A stretch of 64,000 bases of DNA from Streptomyces atroolivaceus (GTDB lineage: Bacteria > Actinomycetota > Actinomycetes > Streptomycetales > Streptomycetaceae): contig NZ_JNXG01000007.1 of the NCBI RefSeq assembly GCF_000717025.1, forward strand, positions 1-64,000, given 5' to 3'. This document shows, piece by piece, positions 16,669 to 24,155 of the stretch (position 1 is its first letter; every line of letters begins with the position of its first letter). Made by a program: the position numbers and the translations under genes. The notes under the pieces are model-generated. The model searched no databases and was not told the origin of the DNA. It saw only the letters and a list, made by a program, of their open reading frames with translations.

Positions 16669-19128
16669 TCAGTCCAGAACCTTGATCTGCAATTCCGGTG
16701 AAGCCGCGATCTGTTCCTCCGTGAACCTGTTGGTCACCCACCTGCCGGCCGAGAACAGCTTGGTCTGGTCGGTGAAGTGGGGCGAATTCGGGTTGGCCGA
16801 CTGGGAGTAGGCCAGGACGGAGAGGGCCTGCGGCGGGCCTTCCGCGGTGAACCGCACCTGCTGGATGAAGCTGGACCCGAAGACGATGTCCATCTCTCCG
16901 TCGACCTGACCGCGACTGATCACGTTCAGCACACCCAGTTGGCCGATCGAACCGTGGATCGGGATCCGCTCACCGGCGCGGGTGACCTTCTGGACGTCCG
17001 AGAGCGGGGCGTCCAGCGCAGTACCCGCCCTGCGCAGCGCGAGCACCGCACGGCCGAACGCGTCACGGACGGCGGAGCTTCCGGTGTCCAGCGAGTTGGG
17101 CGTGTGCACCGGGTCCTTGGGGTCGAAGGGGACCCGCCACGGCAGCTTCTCGACTCCCTGTCCGTTGAGCAGCAGGGACCAGTAGTTGGCGAAGAGCCAG
17201 GATCCCCGGCTGTCCGACGTGTAGTCGTGGCTCTTCCACGCTGCCAGGATCGGACACGCCTCGCGCACGTCGACCAGAGTGCCGTCCACCAGGATGAGCC
17301 CGAAGGCGACGTTCCGGCACATCGTCACCGTGGCGTCGAGTGCAAGGTCGGCGGCCCTGCTGTTGTCGGCGAACAGCAACTGCCCCATGGTGTCCGGAGT
17401 GAAGCCCTTGCCGGGCAGGCCGTCGGTGCCGTTGATCCGGTTCCGCGCGGTCAGGATGAGCTCCTGTGTACGCAGCGATCGGGGCGCCGAGGCGTCACCC
17501 ATCACCCGGGGGAAGGTCAGCGGCTGCTCGGGGTTGGCCAGCCAGGGGCTGTCGTTGGCGTTGCCCACGAAGTCGGAGCGGATGAGCCGTGGCTGCTCGT
17601 GCGGATCCAGCAGGCCCGGGGCTGCCGCGTCCGGGTCGTCGGGCCAGTCGCACGCACTGCGCTTGCCGTCGAGGATGGAGATCGGCGGCACGTTCGACAG
17701 CGGGAGCGCCTGGTTGAACAGCAGCTTGCCGGTCTCGGTGAGGCACGACCGCGCGTGTTCGTCGGTGACGTTCGGGGTGGCCTGGATGTCCGCGTAGAGC
17801 GCGTCGCCCTTGCGGTCGGAGGCAATGGTGTTGAAGAAGGGGACACCCTGGGTGGTCTCCAGGATGCCGACCACTTCGTGGACGTCCTTGGCCTGGTCGA
17901 GGCCGAACCAGGTGTTCAGTGCCCGCAGGTTGTGCATGTTCACGTCGCGCACCGCGTGTGCGCTGACCACCCAGGGCAACGCGACACCCTGCATCGACGT
18001 GGTGATCGGTCCGTACCGGGTGGACCACAGCTTTCTGGTGACCGTGCCGATGGAGCCGTCCGCGTTGCGCACGTCGACACCGACCTGCTGCGAGGTCATC
18101 TGCTCCCAGACGCCGTCGACCAGGTACTTGGTGGGGTTCAGCGGATCGACCTGTACGTCGAACAGCCCGAACGGCGCGACCGTGGCGACCGTGTGGCTCC
18201 AGGCGACGTCGTCGTTGTGTCCGATGTTCACTGCGGGAAGCCCGAGCAGGCTGGCCCCGGAGACGTTGACCTTGCCCGGGATGGTCAGCTGGCTCTGCCA
18301 CATCCGGTTCTTGCCCTGCCACGGGAAGTGCGGGTTGGCCAGCAGCATGCTGGTGCCACCGGACACCCCCTTGGAACCGACCGCCAGCGCGTTGCTGCCC
18401 ATGCTGTCCTCACGGCTCGCCGCCATCGCCTCGCGGATCTTCCCCGCGGTCCTCCTGGGGGCCGGTTTCGGCTGTGCGACGGCCGGCGCCACCGCGGGAG
18501 CGGCGTTCACCTGACCGTCCAGCAGCGCGTCGGCGCTGCCCATGATGATCTCGGCGTGCGCGTGCCGGTAGACGTCCAGCTCCGTGATCGGCCGCACCCA
18601 GGCGGCCCCGCGGCAGGCCGGGTCGGAGATGTTGCCCGCGCCCGTCTCGGCCAGATACCTGTTGTATCCCTGGACATAGCCTCGGACGGCCTCTTCGACC
18701 TCCGGCTCCGGCCCGTCGGGGGCGGGCTGGTCGAGCAGCCGCTCCACCACGCGGTCGTCCTTGATCCGCTGGAAGTACAGGTCGCTGTTGAGGTTGGTGG
18801 TGGTGTTCTGGAGCTGGCCGGGGCTCGCCTTGCCCTCGGGTCCGAGGTGGCGGGACCTCTGGGCGTTGACCATCAGGTAGGTGTCTGCCAGGGTGCAGAT
18901 GTTGTCCTTGGCCGCCGCGTATCCGTAGCCCGTTCCCAGCCCTTCCCAGTCCGAGGCGATGATGTGCGGGATTCCGTACTCGGTGTAGCGGATCGTCGGC
19001 TTGTCCGGCCCCGGCTCGGCGGCGGACGCCCCCGTGACGGTCGCCCCGGTGGCCGCGAGCGTGCTCATCACCGCCACCGCGGCCGTGACCGCCATCGGCA
19101 GCCCCGTTCTGTGTCTCCTCCGTGCCAT
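16669..19128 (-). CDS. Secreted penicillin-acylase family Ntn-hydrolase (aculeacin A acylase-like)
   Basis: 819-aa precursor of a heterodimeric N-terminal nucleophile amidohydrolase that removes acyl chains from lipopeptides, acyl-homoserine lactones or similar amides. It has a signal peptide (GLPMAVTAAVAVMSTLAATG...ASAAE), an alpha-chain segment with YTEYGIPHIIASDWEGLGTGYGYAAAKDN, and the autoprocessing site MGSNALAVG, where Ser245 would become the beta-chain N-terminal nucleophile. Downstream beta-chain motifs include LANPHFPWQG, NIGHNDDVAWSHTV, and FVGNANDSPWLANPEQPL. Length and motifs match aculeacin-type acylases. The upstream promoter carries an 11-bp-period repeat shared with two nearby exoenzyme genes. 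Confidence 0.9.
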   Translation of the reverse strand: MARRRHRTGLPMAVTAAVAVMSTLAATGATVTGASAAEPGPDKPTIRYTEYGIPHIIASDWEGLGTGYGYAAAKDNICTLADTYLMVNAQRSRHLGPEGKASPGQLQNTTTNLNSDLYFQRIKDDRVVERLLDQPAPDGPEPEVEEAVRGYVQGYNRYLAETGAGNISDPACRGAAWVRPITELDVYRHAHAEIIMGSADALLDGQVNAAPAVAPAVAQPKPAPRRTAGKIREAMAASREDSMGSNALAVGSKGVSGGTSMLLANPHFPWQGKNRMWQSQLTIPGKVNVSGASLLGLPAVNIGHNDDVAWSHTVATVAPFGLFDVQVDPLNPTKYLVDGVWEQMTSQQVGVDVRNADGSIGTVTRKLWSTRYGPITTSMQGVALPWVVSAHAVRDVNMHNLRALNTWFGLDQAKDVHEVVGILETTQGVPFFNTIASDRKGDALYADIQATPNVTDEHARSCLTETGKLLFNQALPLSNVPPISILDGKRSACDWPDDPDAAAPGLLDPHEQPRLIRSDFVGNANDSPWLANPEQPLTFPRVMGDASAPRSLRTQELILTARNRINGTDGLPGKGFTPDTMGQLLFADNSRAADLALDATVTMCRNVAFGLILVDGTLVDVREACPILAAWKSHDYTSDSRGSWLFANYWSLLLNGQGVEKLPWRVPFDPKDPVHTPNSLDTGSSAVRDAFGRAVLALRRAGTALDAPLSDVQKVTRAGERIPIHGSIGQLGVLNVISRGQVDGEMDIVFGSSFIQQVRFTAEGPPQALSVLAYSQSANPNSPHFTDQTKLFSAGRWVTNRFTEEQIAASPELQIKVLD

Positions 19129-19173
19129 CGTCGTCCTTCCCCCTGTCGTACGGGCCGTCGTCCGAACGCGGCC

Positions 19174-19204
19174 ACGCTAAGGAGAACCGATGAAATCTCG
19201 ATGA
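19174..19204 (-). promoter_or_regulatory. SARP-type direct repeat and -10, promoter of the acylase-esterase operon
   Basis: On the minus strand two TCATCG cores (revcomp at 19199-19204 and 19188-19193) are spaced 11 bp, followed by 8 bp and the -10 hexamer TAGCGT (revcomp at 19174-19179), about 45 nt before the start codon. Spacing is identical to the sites at 13639-13670 and 13689-13720. Confidence 0.66.
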
Positions 19205-19310
19205 CCGGCGACAACAGGCGCTTTAGACGTCGCTTCTTATGGAGGCATCCCAAGTACCTGTTGTGAAGGGGTGAGAGTGGTCTGTACTGGGTTCCTGGTA
19301 AAACCTGCAT

Positions 19311-19719
19311 ATGGCATACAGGTTCACGGCCTCTTCGGTTGCGGCCGAGGTTGATATCGACGGCGAGATGCAGGCCGGCGTGGCGGAGGAGGACGAGGGC
19401 TTCTTCCTGCTGTTCACGAGCGCTGTCGGTGAGCCGTCCGCACAGGACATCTCGCCTTGGGCTCGACACGTACTGCGTGATGACGCCAGACCAGTGCACG
19501 GCCTATGGCTGTGTCCGTGAGGTGATTCTGACGGACACCTTGCTCACGGTGTCACTGGCCCCCGGCTGTCTGGATGATCTGGAGCTGGAGGACGCAAAGA
19601 TTGAGGCAGTGCTCGACGTGTCGGCCGAGAGCGTCGACGCGATGCGCGAGGTACTTGCGAAGGTGCTGGCCTTCGGACGTGAGGAAGCCCGGCCTCGGCT
19701 CACTGGTTTCTCGGTCTGA
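19311..19719 (+). pseudogene. Frameshifted Imm10-type immunity protein gene
   Basis: The first frame from ATG 19311 encodes MAYRFTASSVAAEVDIDGEM...EDEGFFLLFTSAV...SAQDIS. The match continues in another frame as LGLDTYCVMTPDQCTAYGCVREVILTDTLLTVSLAP...LEIEAVLDVSAE-like sequence to the stop at 19719. The combined ~135-aa product matches the Imm10 family of immunity proteins as I recall it (YRFTA..., LGxDTYxV, ...). One extra base near 19452-19458 explains the break. No partner toxin gene is adjacent. The 3' end abuts IS5-family debris. It may be a real pseudogene or a sequencing error. Confidence 0.62.
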
Positions 19720-20165
19720 TCGGCTTGTTACGACGGCGGTAGCCGATGAGGGTTGCGGCTGTGCCGACGAAGGCGAGGAAGTGTTCGGCCTTGCGTTCGT
19801 AGCGACGGTGGAGCCGGCGGCAGCCCGCCGCCCAGGACACGGTTCGCTCGACCACCCAGCGATGCCGGCCCAGCCGCTGCGAGGACTCGACGCCCTTGCG
19901 GGCGATGCGAGGGTCGCTGACGCAGCTATCTGCGCAGGCGGTCGTAGTCGTATCCCTTGTCGGCGTGCAGCTTCGCCGGCCTCCGGCGGCGCGGGCCGCG
20001 GCGGGACCGGACGGGCGGGATGCCGCGCACGAGCGGCTCCAGACCCTGGCTGTCGTGCATGTTCGCTCCGGCGATGCCCAGCGACAGCGGCAGCCCGATC
20101 CGGTCACAGACCAGATCAGGTGGATCTTCGATCCCAGCTTGCCACGGCCGGCCGGATTCGGTTCC
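19700..20165 (-). pseudogene. IS5-family transposase remnant (3' part, frameshifted)
   Basis: Leftward C-terminal half of a DDE transposase. Recognisable pieces are GLPLSLGIAGANMHDSQGLEPLVRGI, KLHADKGYDYDRLRRW (the DKGYD acidic motif), then in another frame RIARKGVESSQRLGRHRWVVERTVSWAAGCRRLHRRYERKAEHFLAF (the family E...R/K region). The N-terminal half is missing and at least one frameshift separates the two blocks, so it is inactive. It borders the broken Imm10 gene on one side and another IS5 end on the other. Confidence 0.8.
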
Positions 20166-20173
20166 CGTCAAGC

Positions 20174-20250
20174 CGACCACTTCCTGGCCTTCACCAGCAT
20201 CGCCTGCACCCTCATCTGCTACCGCCGACTCGCCAGATGAGATGGCCTCT
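20174..20250 (+). mobile_element. Solo 3' end of an IS5-family element (copy A)
   Basis: In the + direction this encodes DHFLAFTSIACTLICYRRLAR-stop, the C-terminus of the same transposase family, plus a short tail (GAGATGGCCTCTAAG) likely to be the element's terminal repeat. It is head-on to the leftward remnant and is nearly repeated at 22405-22485. Confidence 0.65.
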
Positions 20251-20291
20251 AAGCGCTTGCTCAGCCTATGTCGGTCGAAGTTACTCATCGG

Positions 20292-21536
20292 TCACCCGGT
20301 CTGTCCAGAGTCCGAGTCCGTGATCCAGCGCCCTTCGGCGGAGTCGTGCACGTACGCCGGCCTCCCCCTGGTCCCGCTCGTGCGGAACGGCTTCCCGCCG
20401 TCCGTGATCCGCACCGTCCCCGTACGGCCCCCGGCGCTCCACTCCAGCTCCAGGTACCAGCGGCAGTCGCAGCCCGCCGTCCGCGCGGAGACCAGCAGCT
20501 CCTCGGGGTCGGAGGAGGTGACCTTGTACGGGAAGGAGACGGCCGGGATCTTCCGGACCTCGGCGCCGGAGGCGTCAAGGCCGTCGACGGGCCTCGCGAG
20601 CGGGCGCGGCCGGTCGAGGTCCACGGCGAAGTGGCGCGGGGTGATGGCGCCGCCACAGCCGTGGTCCATCCGGTACGCGTTCCACGGCAGGGGCGCGGCG
20701 CGGTCGACCACGCGCACGTGCAGGGCATGGAGGACGACGGCGTCGGACGGCGACCGGCCCTGGACCGTGATCCGCACCAGCGCCTCCCCGCCGTGCACAG
20801 CACCGTGCGTCCCGGCCCACGCCCCGGAGTCGGCCGCGACCGGCGGCGGGGCGACCGCGCGGGGGGCCCGGTCCACGAGGTAGGTGTGCCCGCAGCCGCC
20901 CTCCCAGAGCTGGGAGCCGATGCTCCAGGTGAAGGGGAGGGGGGCCGCGGTCCGCCCAGGAGCGGTGGAAGCGGGAGCGGGGGCGGAAGCCGTACGGGTG
21001 GGGTGACCGAGCAGGGCGGCGGCGAGGGCGAGCACGACGAGGGCGACGGCGGCGACGACGAGGAGGGGAGCGGGGGCGCCACGACGGGGGCGGGCGCGGG
21101 GCGCCTCCGGCGCGGTCGGGTCCGGGGCGGTCGGGTCCGGGGCGGTCGGGTCCGGGGCGGACGGGTCCGGCGCGGTCGGGTCCGGGGCGGGGCCGGGGCC
21201 CGGTTCCGGCGCGGACGGTTCCGGGTTCGATTCCGGCGCGGCCGACACGGCCGGCACAGGCGTGGGCGCGGGCGAGGCCGCTCGGCGGCGGGCGCGGTCC
21301 GCCTCCGTCCAGGCCGCCTCCAGGGCCCGCCGTTCCTCCTCGTCCGCCCCGCACAGCAGGGCGAGGCGGTCGACCACGGCGAACTCCTCCGGGACGGTCG
21401 CGCCCGAGCAGTAGCGGTGGAGGGTGGAGGCGCTGACGCTCAGCCGCCGGCCCAGCGCCTCGTAACTCCTCCCGTCCCGCGCCTTCAGCGCGCGCACGAG
21501 CCCCGCGAACTCCTCGACGGCGGCGTCCTTCGGCAT
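20292..21536 (-). CDS. Membrane-anchored HTH protein with Pro-rich linker and secreted domain
   Basis: About 414-aa protein. Residues 1-90 carry an XRE-type helix-turn-helix like those of Streptomyces helix-turn-helix membrane proteins (FAGLVRALKARDGRSYEALGRRLSVSASTLHRYCSG). A Pro/Asp-rich linker with five APDP(T/S) units follows, then one transmembrane helix (PLLVVAAVALVVLALAAALLG) and a ~220-aa extracytoplasmic domain with conserved Cys (GCGHTYLVD, HGCGGAITPRHF, GCDCRWYLELEW). The layout suggests a one-component sensor that binds DNA from the membrane. I prefer ATG 21536 with a GAGGGGGA SD over one nine codons upstream. It is divergent from a secreted protein gene it may regulate. Confidence 0.8.
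   Translation of the reverse strand: MPKDAAVEEFAGLVRALKARDGRSYEALGRRLSVSASTLHRYCSGATVPEEFAVVDRLALLCGADEEERRALEAAWTEADRARRRAASPAPTPVPAVSAAPESNPEPSAPEPGPGPAPDPTAPDPSAPDPTAPDPTAPDPTAPEAPRARPRRGAPAPLLVVAAVALVVLALAAALLGHPTRTASAPAPASTAPGRTAAPLPFTWSIGSQLWEGGCGHTYLVDRAPRAVAPPPVAADSGAWAGTHGAVHGGEALVRITVQGRSPSDAVVLHALHVRVVDRAAPLPWNAYRMDHGCGGAITPRHFAVDLDRPRPLARPVDGLDASGAEVRKIPAVSFPYKVTSSDPEELLVSARTAGCDCRWYLELEWSAGGRTGTVRITDGGKPFRTSGTRGRPAYVHDSAEGRWITDSDSGQTG
21111..21190. repeat. 15-bp tandem repeat inside the HTH membrane protein gene
   Basis: About five copies of a 15-bp unit (core ggcggtcgggtccgg) encode the repeated pentapeptide APDPT/S of the linker. The period is a multiple of three, so copy-number changes alter linker length without frameshift. 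Confidence 0.8.
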
Positions 21537-21703
21537 TCCATCCCCCTCGACCCTGCGTCCCATCCTTCACGTCCTTGCACGTCAGCGGGGGTGGAATGGT
21601 TCCGGGACGGCTGGTGGGCGCGTGATCGTTGCAGCCGGCGGGCGCCGGCCCCACGCTGGTTGAGCACTGACCGAACGGACGACCCGACGGGGGATCCACC
21701 ACC

Positions 21704-22309
21704 ATGAACAAGCTCCGCACCGCACTCGCCACCGCAGCCGCTGCCGCACTGGGCCTCGCGGCCCTTGCCACAGCCCCGGCGCAGGCCGCTGCCCAGCCCG
21801 CCTTCCTCGCCGCCTCCCAGATGCCGCCGTCGTCGACGCCGTGGACCGCCACCCAGGTCTTCACCGGCGTCCCGGAGAACGGCGGCGTCCTCTGCGCCCC
21901 GTACAAGATCCCGGCGCAGAACACCCGCTACCGCGAGTTCAGCACCGAGCTCGACACCAACGGCGTCCAGGTCACCACCATCGCCCGTACCGAAGCCGAC
22001 GCAGTGAAGCTGGTCGACACCCTCCGCGGGGCCCTCGCCGGCTGCGGCCCCCTGCTGGAACAGCAGAACCCGGGCCTGCAGGCCGTCAGCGCCTCCCACG
22101 GCAAGCTCGCCGTCGAGGAGGGCGCCTGGGTCTACAGCCTGGACACCGCCGACCCGCAGATCGGCATCTCCGACATCCACCTGTTCTCCGTCGGCCGCGA
22201 CGGCCGCACCGTCACCCTCGTCCGCTGGGGCCAGATGGGCGACCTCGAGGACGCCCCGCTGACCGCCTTCCGCACCACGACAAAGACAGCCGTCAACAAG
22301 CTCCACTGA
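21704..22309 (+). CDS. Secreted protein of unknown function (201 aa)
   Basis: Exported protein with a clear Sec signal peptide (MNKLRTALATAAAAALGLAALATAPAQAAA) and a ~170-aa mature domain with two Cys (GVLCAPY, LAGCGPL) likely forming a disulfide. Segments such as RYREFSTELDTNGVQVTTIARTEADAVKLVDTLRGALAGC resemble the PknH-like sensor/lipoprotein fold of actinobacteria, an inference only. It is divergent from the membrane HTH protein and followed by a perfect 13-bp hairpin. Confidence 0.78.
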   Translation: MNKLRTALATAAAAALGLAALATAPAQAAAQPAFLAASQMPPSSTPWTATQVFTGVPENGGVLCAPYKIPAQNTRYREFSTELDTNGVQVTTIARTEADAVKLVDTLRGALAGCGPLLEQQNPGLQAVSASHGKLAVEEGAWVYSLDTADPQIGISDIHLFSVGRDGRTVTLVRWGQMGDLEDAPLTAFRTTTKTAVNKLH

Positions 22310-22341
22310 CCCGGGGGCTCCCCCGAGGGCTGACCACAGCT

Positions 22342-22380
22342 CGACAGCGGCGCGGCCGGAACCCGGGCGCGCCGCTGTCG
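22342..22380 (+). terminator. Hairpin terminator after the 201-aa secreted protein gene
   Basis: CGACAGCGGCGCG (22342-22354) pairs perfectly with CGCGCCGCTGTCG (22368-22380) around a 13-nt loop, 33 nt after the stop codon. Confidence 0.75.
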
Positions 22381-22404
22381 TGCCCACCTGCTCCGCCGGC
22401 GGCG

Positions 22405-22485
22405 ACCACTTCCTGGCCTTCACCAGCATCGCCAGCCCCCTCGTCTGCTACCGCAGACTCGCCAAATGAGCTGGTCTCTTAGCCG
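22405..22485 (+). mobile_element. Solo 3' end of an IS5-family element (copy B)
   Basis: Encodes DHFLAFTSIASPLVCYRRLAK-stop in the + direction and ends with a tail similar to copy A at 20174-20250. The two copies share about 85-90% of roughly 75 bp by eye and are in direct orientation, flanking the HTH/secreted protein pair. Confidence 0.65.
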
Positions 22486-22620
22486 ACGTGCTCCCGCCTG
22501 TCAGTCCGTAACGTTCCGGGGTCTCCCGGGCCCGCGCTGTTGCTACCTTCCGTACCGACTTCCGCACGGCCCGAACCGACCGTCCCACTCATCCCGAGAC
22601 CGCCAAGGGGAGAAGGACTC

Positions 22621-24138
22621 GTGCTTCCAGGGTTTTCCCGGCGCGCACTGACCTGGGTTCTCGCGTCGACATCCGTCCTGCTGCTGCCGACGCTGCTGCC
22701 CGCGACTCCCGCCGCAGCCACCGGGACCACGGCTGCCGCTGCGGCATGCCCGGCCGCCGGTTTCGTTTCCCAGCACTTCCACAGCCGCCACAACGGCGTC
22801 GACATCGCCAACGCCGTCGGCACGCCGGTCCACGCCGTGGGCGACGGCGAGGTGACCATCTCCGGGTACGAGAGCGGCTACGGCCAGTGGATCCGGGTCC
22901 TGCACCCCGACGGGAGGATCTCGGAATACGGGCACATGATCCGGCGGGACGTCTCCGTCGGCGACCGCGTCGTGGCCGGCCAGCAGATCGCCCTGATGGG
23001 CTCCGAGGGACAGTCCACCGGGCCCCATCTCCATCTGCGGATCTGGGGGGACCGGTCCACGTCCTACGGTATCGACCCCGAGGTCCACCTCGCGGAGCGC
23101 GGCGTGGTGCTGCCCTGCACCCCGGGCAGTGGCCCGCGGCCCCGGCCGCTGGTGCATCCGGCGGAGTCGGGCCGGGTCGTGTCGGCGCGGTCGGCGGACG
23201 GGCGGCTGGAACTGTTCGCCGCCGGAGCCGACGGCATCCACCACGCCTGGCAGCAGGAGGCCAACGGCAACTGGTCGGAGTGGGAAGCGCTCGGTGGGCC
23301 CGGCAACGCCGAACTCGCCCTCGCACCGAACGCCGACGGCCGTCTGGAACTGCTTGCCATCAACGGGAACACCTTCCAGCACCGCTGGCAGTCGAGCCCC
23401 TCCGGCGACTGGTCGGGATGGGAGACCTTCGGCGGTGGGGGCCGGGACACCGCCGCCGGTGTCAACGCCGACGGCCGCATCGAGGTCTACGCGTCCGGGC
23501 CGGAAGGCCTCTTCCACCGGTACCAAGTCGCGCCGAACGGCGGCTGGTCGGGTTGGGAGCCCACGGGCGGCGGCCCCGCCGACAGCCGGGTGGAGATGGA
23601 GAAGGCACCCGACGGACGTCTGGAGGTCTTCGCTCTCAACGGCAGCACCTTCCAGCACCGGTACCAGACCGCCCCCAACGGCGGCTGGTCCTCGTGGGCC
23701 GGATTCGGCGAGGGCGGACACGACCTCACGGTCGACCACAACGCGGACGGACGGCTGGAGGTCTTCGCCTCCGGCCCGGTCGGCGTCTTCCACAAGTACC
23801 AGACGGGCCCCACGAGTTGGTCCGAATGGGAGCCCACGGGCGGCCCGGCCGACTCACAGCTCACCAGCGAACGCACCCCCGACGGCCGCGTCGAGGTCTA
23901 CGCGATGAACGGCACCACCGCCATGCACAGCTGGCAGACCGCTGTGAACGCCCCTTACAGCGACTGGGCTCCCTTCGGTACCGGCGGCACCGAGGTCGTC
24001 GCCGCCACCAACGCCGACGGCCGCATCGAGGTCTTCGGCACGAGCCACGCCGGTACCTTCCACAAGTGGCAGACCGGCTTCGCCACCTGGTCCGACTGGA
24101 TCTGGCTCAACAACTCCGCCGGCCCCGCCGTCGGCTGA
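22621..24138 (+). CDS. Secreted M23 (LytM) peptidase domain plus seven-bladed PLL-type beta-propeller
   Basis: 505-aa exoenzyme. It has a signal peptide and a zinc endopeptidase domain with intact ligands: H57 and D61 (HNGVD), and H136/H138 in the GPHLHLRI motif. M23 enzymes cut peptidoglycan cross-bridges. From about residue 175 come seven propeller blades with DGRLELFA/DGRIEVYA...WQ....WS.WE..GG, very like those of the protein at 13760. I chose GTG 22621: GGGGAGAAGG precedes it and the signal peptide begins there, whereas the earlier in-frame ATG at 22540 adds a Pro-rich tail that spoils it. The next gene starts 17 nt downstream. Confidence 0.88.
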   Translation: MLPGFSRRALTWVLASTSVLLLPTLLPATPAAATGTTAAAAACPAAGFVSQHFHSRHNGVDIANAVGTPVHAVGDGEVTISGYESGYGQWIRVLHPDGRISEYGHMIRRDVSVGDRVVAGQQIALMGSEGQSTGPHLHLRIWGDRSTSYGIDPEVHLAERGVVLPCTPGSGPRPRPLVHPAESGRVVSARSADGRLELFAAGADGIHHAWQQEANGNWSEWEALGGPGNAELALAPNADGRLELLAINGNTFQHRWQSSPSGDWSGWETFGGGGRDTAAGVNADGRIEVYASGPEGLFHRYQVAPNGGWSGWEPTGGGPADSRVEMEKAPDGRLEVFALNGSTFQHRYQTAPNGGWSSWAGFGEGGHDLTVDHNADGRLEVFASGPVGVFHKYQTGPTSWSEWEPTGGPADSQLTSERTPDGRVEVYAMNGTTAMHSWQTAVNAPYSDWAPFGTGGTEVVAATNADGRIEVFGTSHAGTFHKWQTGFATWSDWIWLNNSAGPAVG

Positions 24139-24155
24139 CCACTCCGAAGGAACTC

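Noticed and set aside
16777-19266. An 829-codon open frame antisense to the acylase gene
   Set aside because: Composition is typical of a GC-rich antisense shadow (long DRxxRVRRVR-type stretches, no domain, no SD), while the opposite strand has clear Ntn-hydrolase motifs.
22486-22620. Search for a SARP-type repeat upstream of the M23/propeller gene
   Set aside because: TTCCGGG and TCCCGGG occur about 10 bp apart, but neither the core TCATCG nor the 11-bp period is present, so I did not add it to the regulon.
22746-24155. A long frame running through the M23/propeller gene into the Tat-exported protein
   Set aside because: It is out of frame with the M23 gene and Arg/Pro-rich; the real downstream gene starts at ATG 24156 with its own SD and Tat signal.
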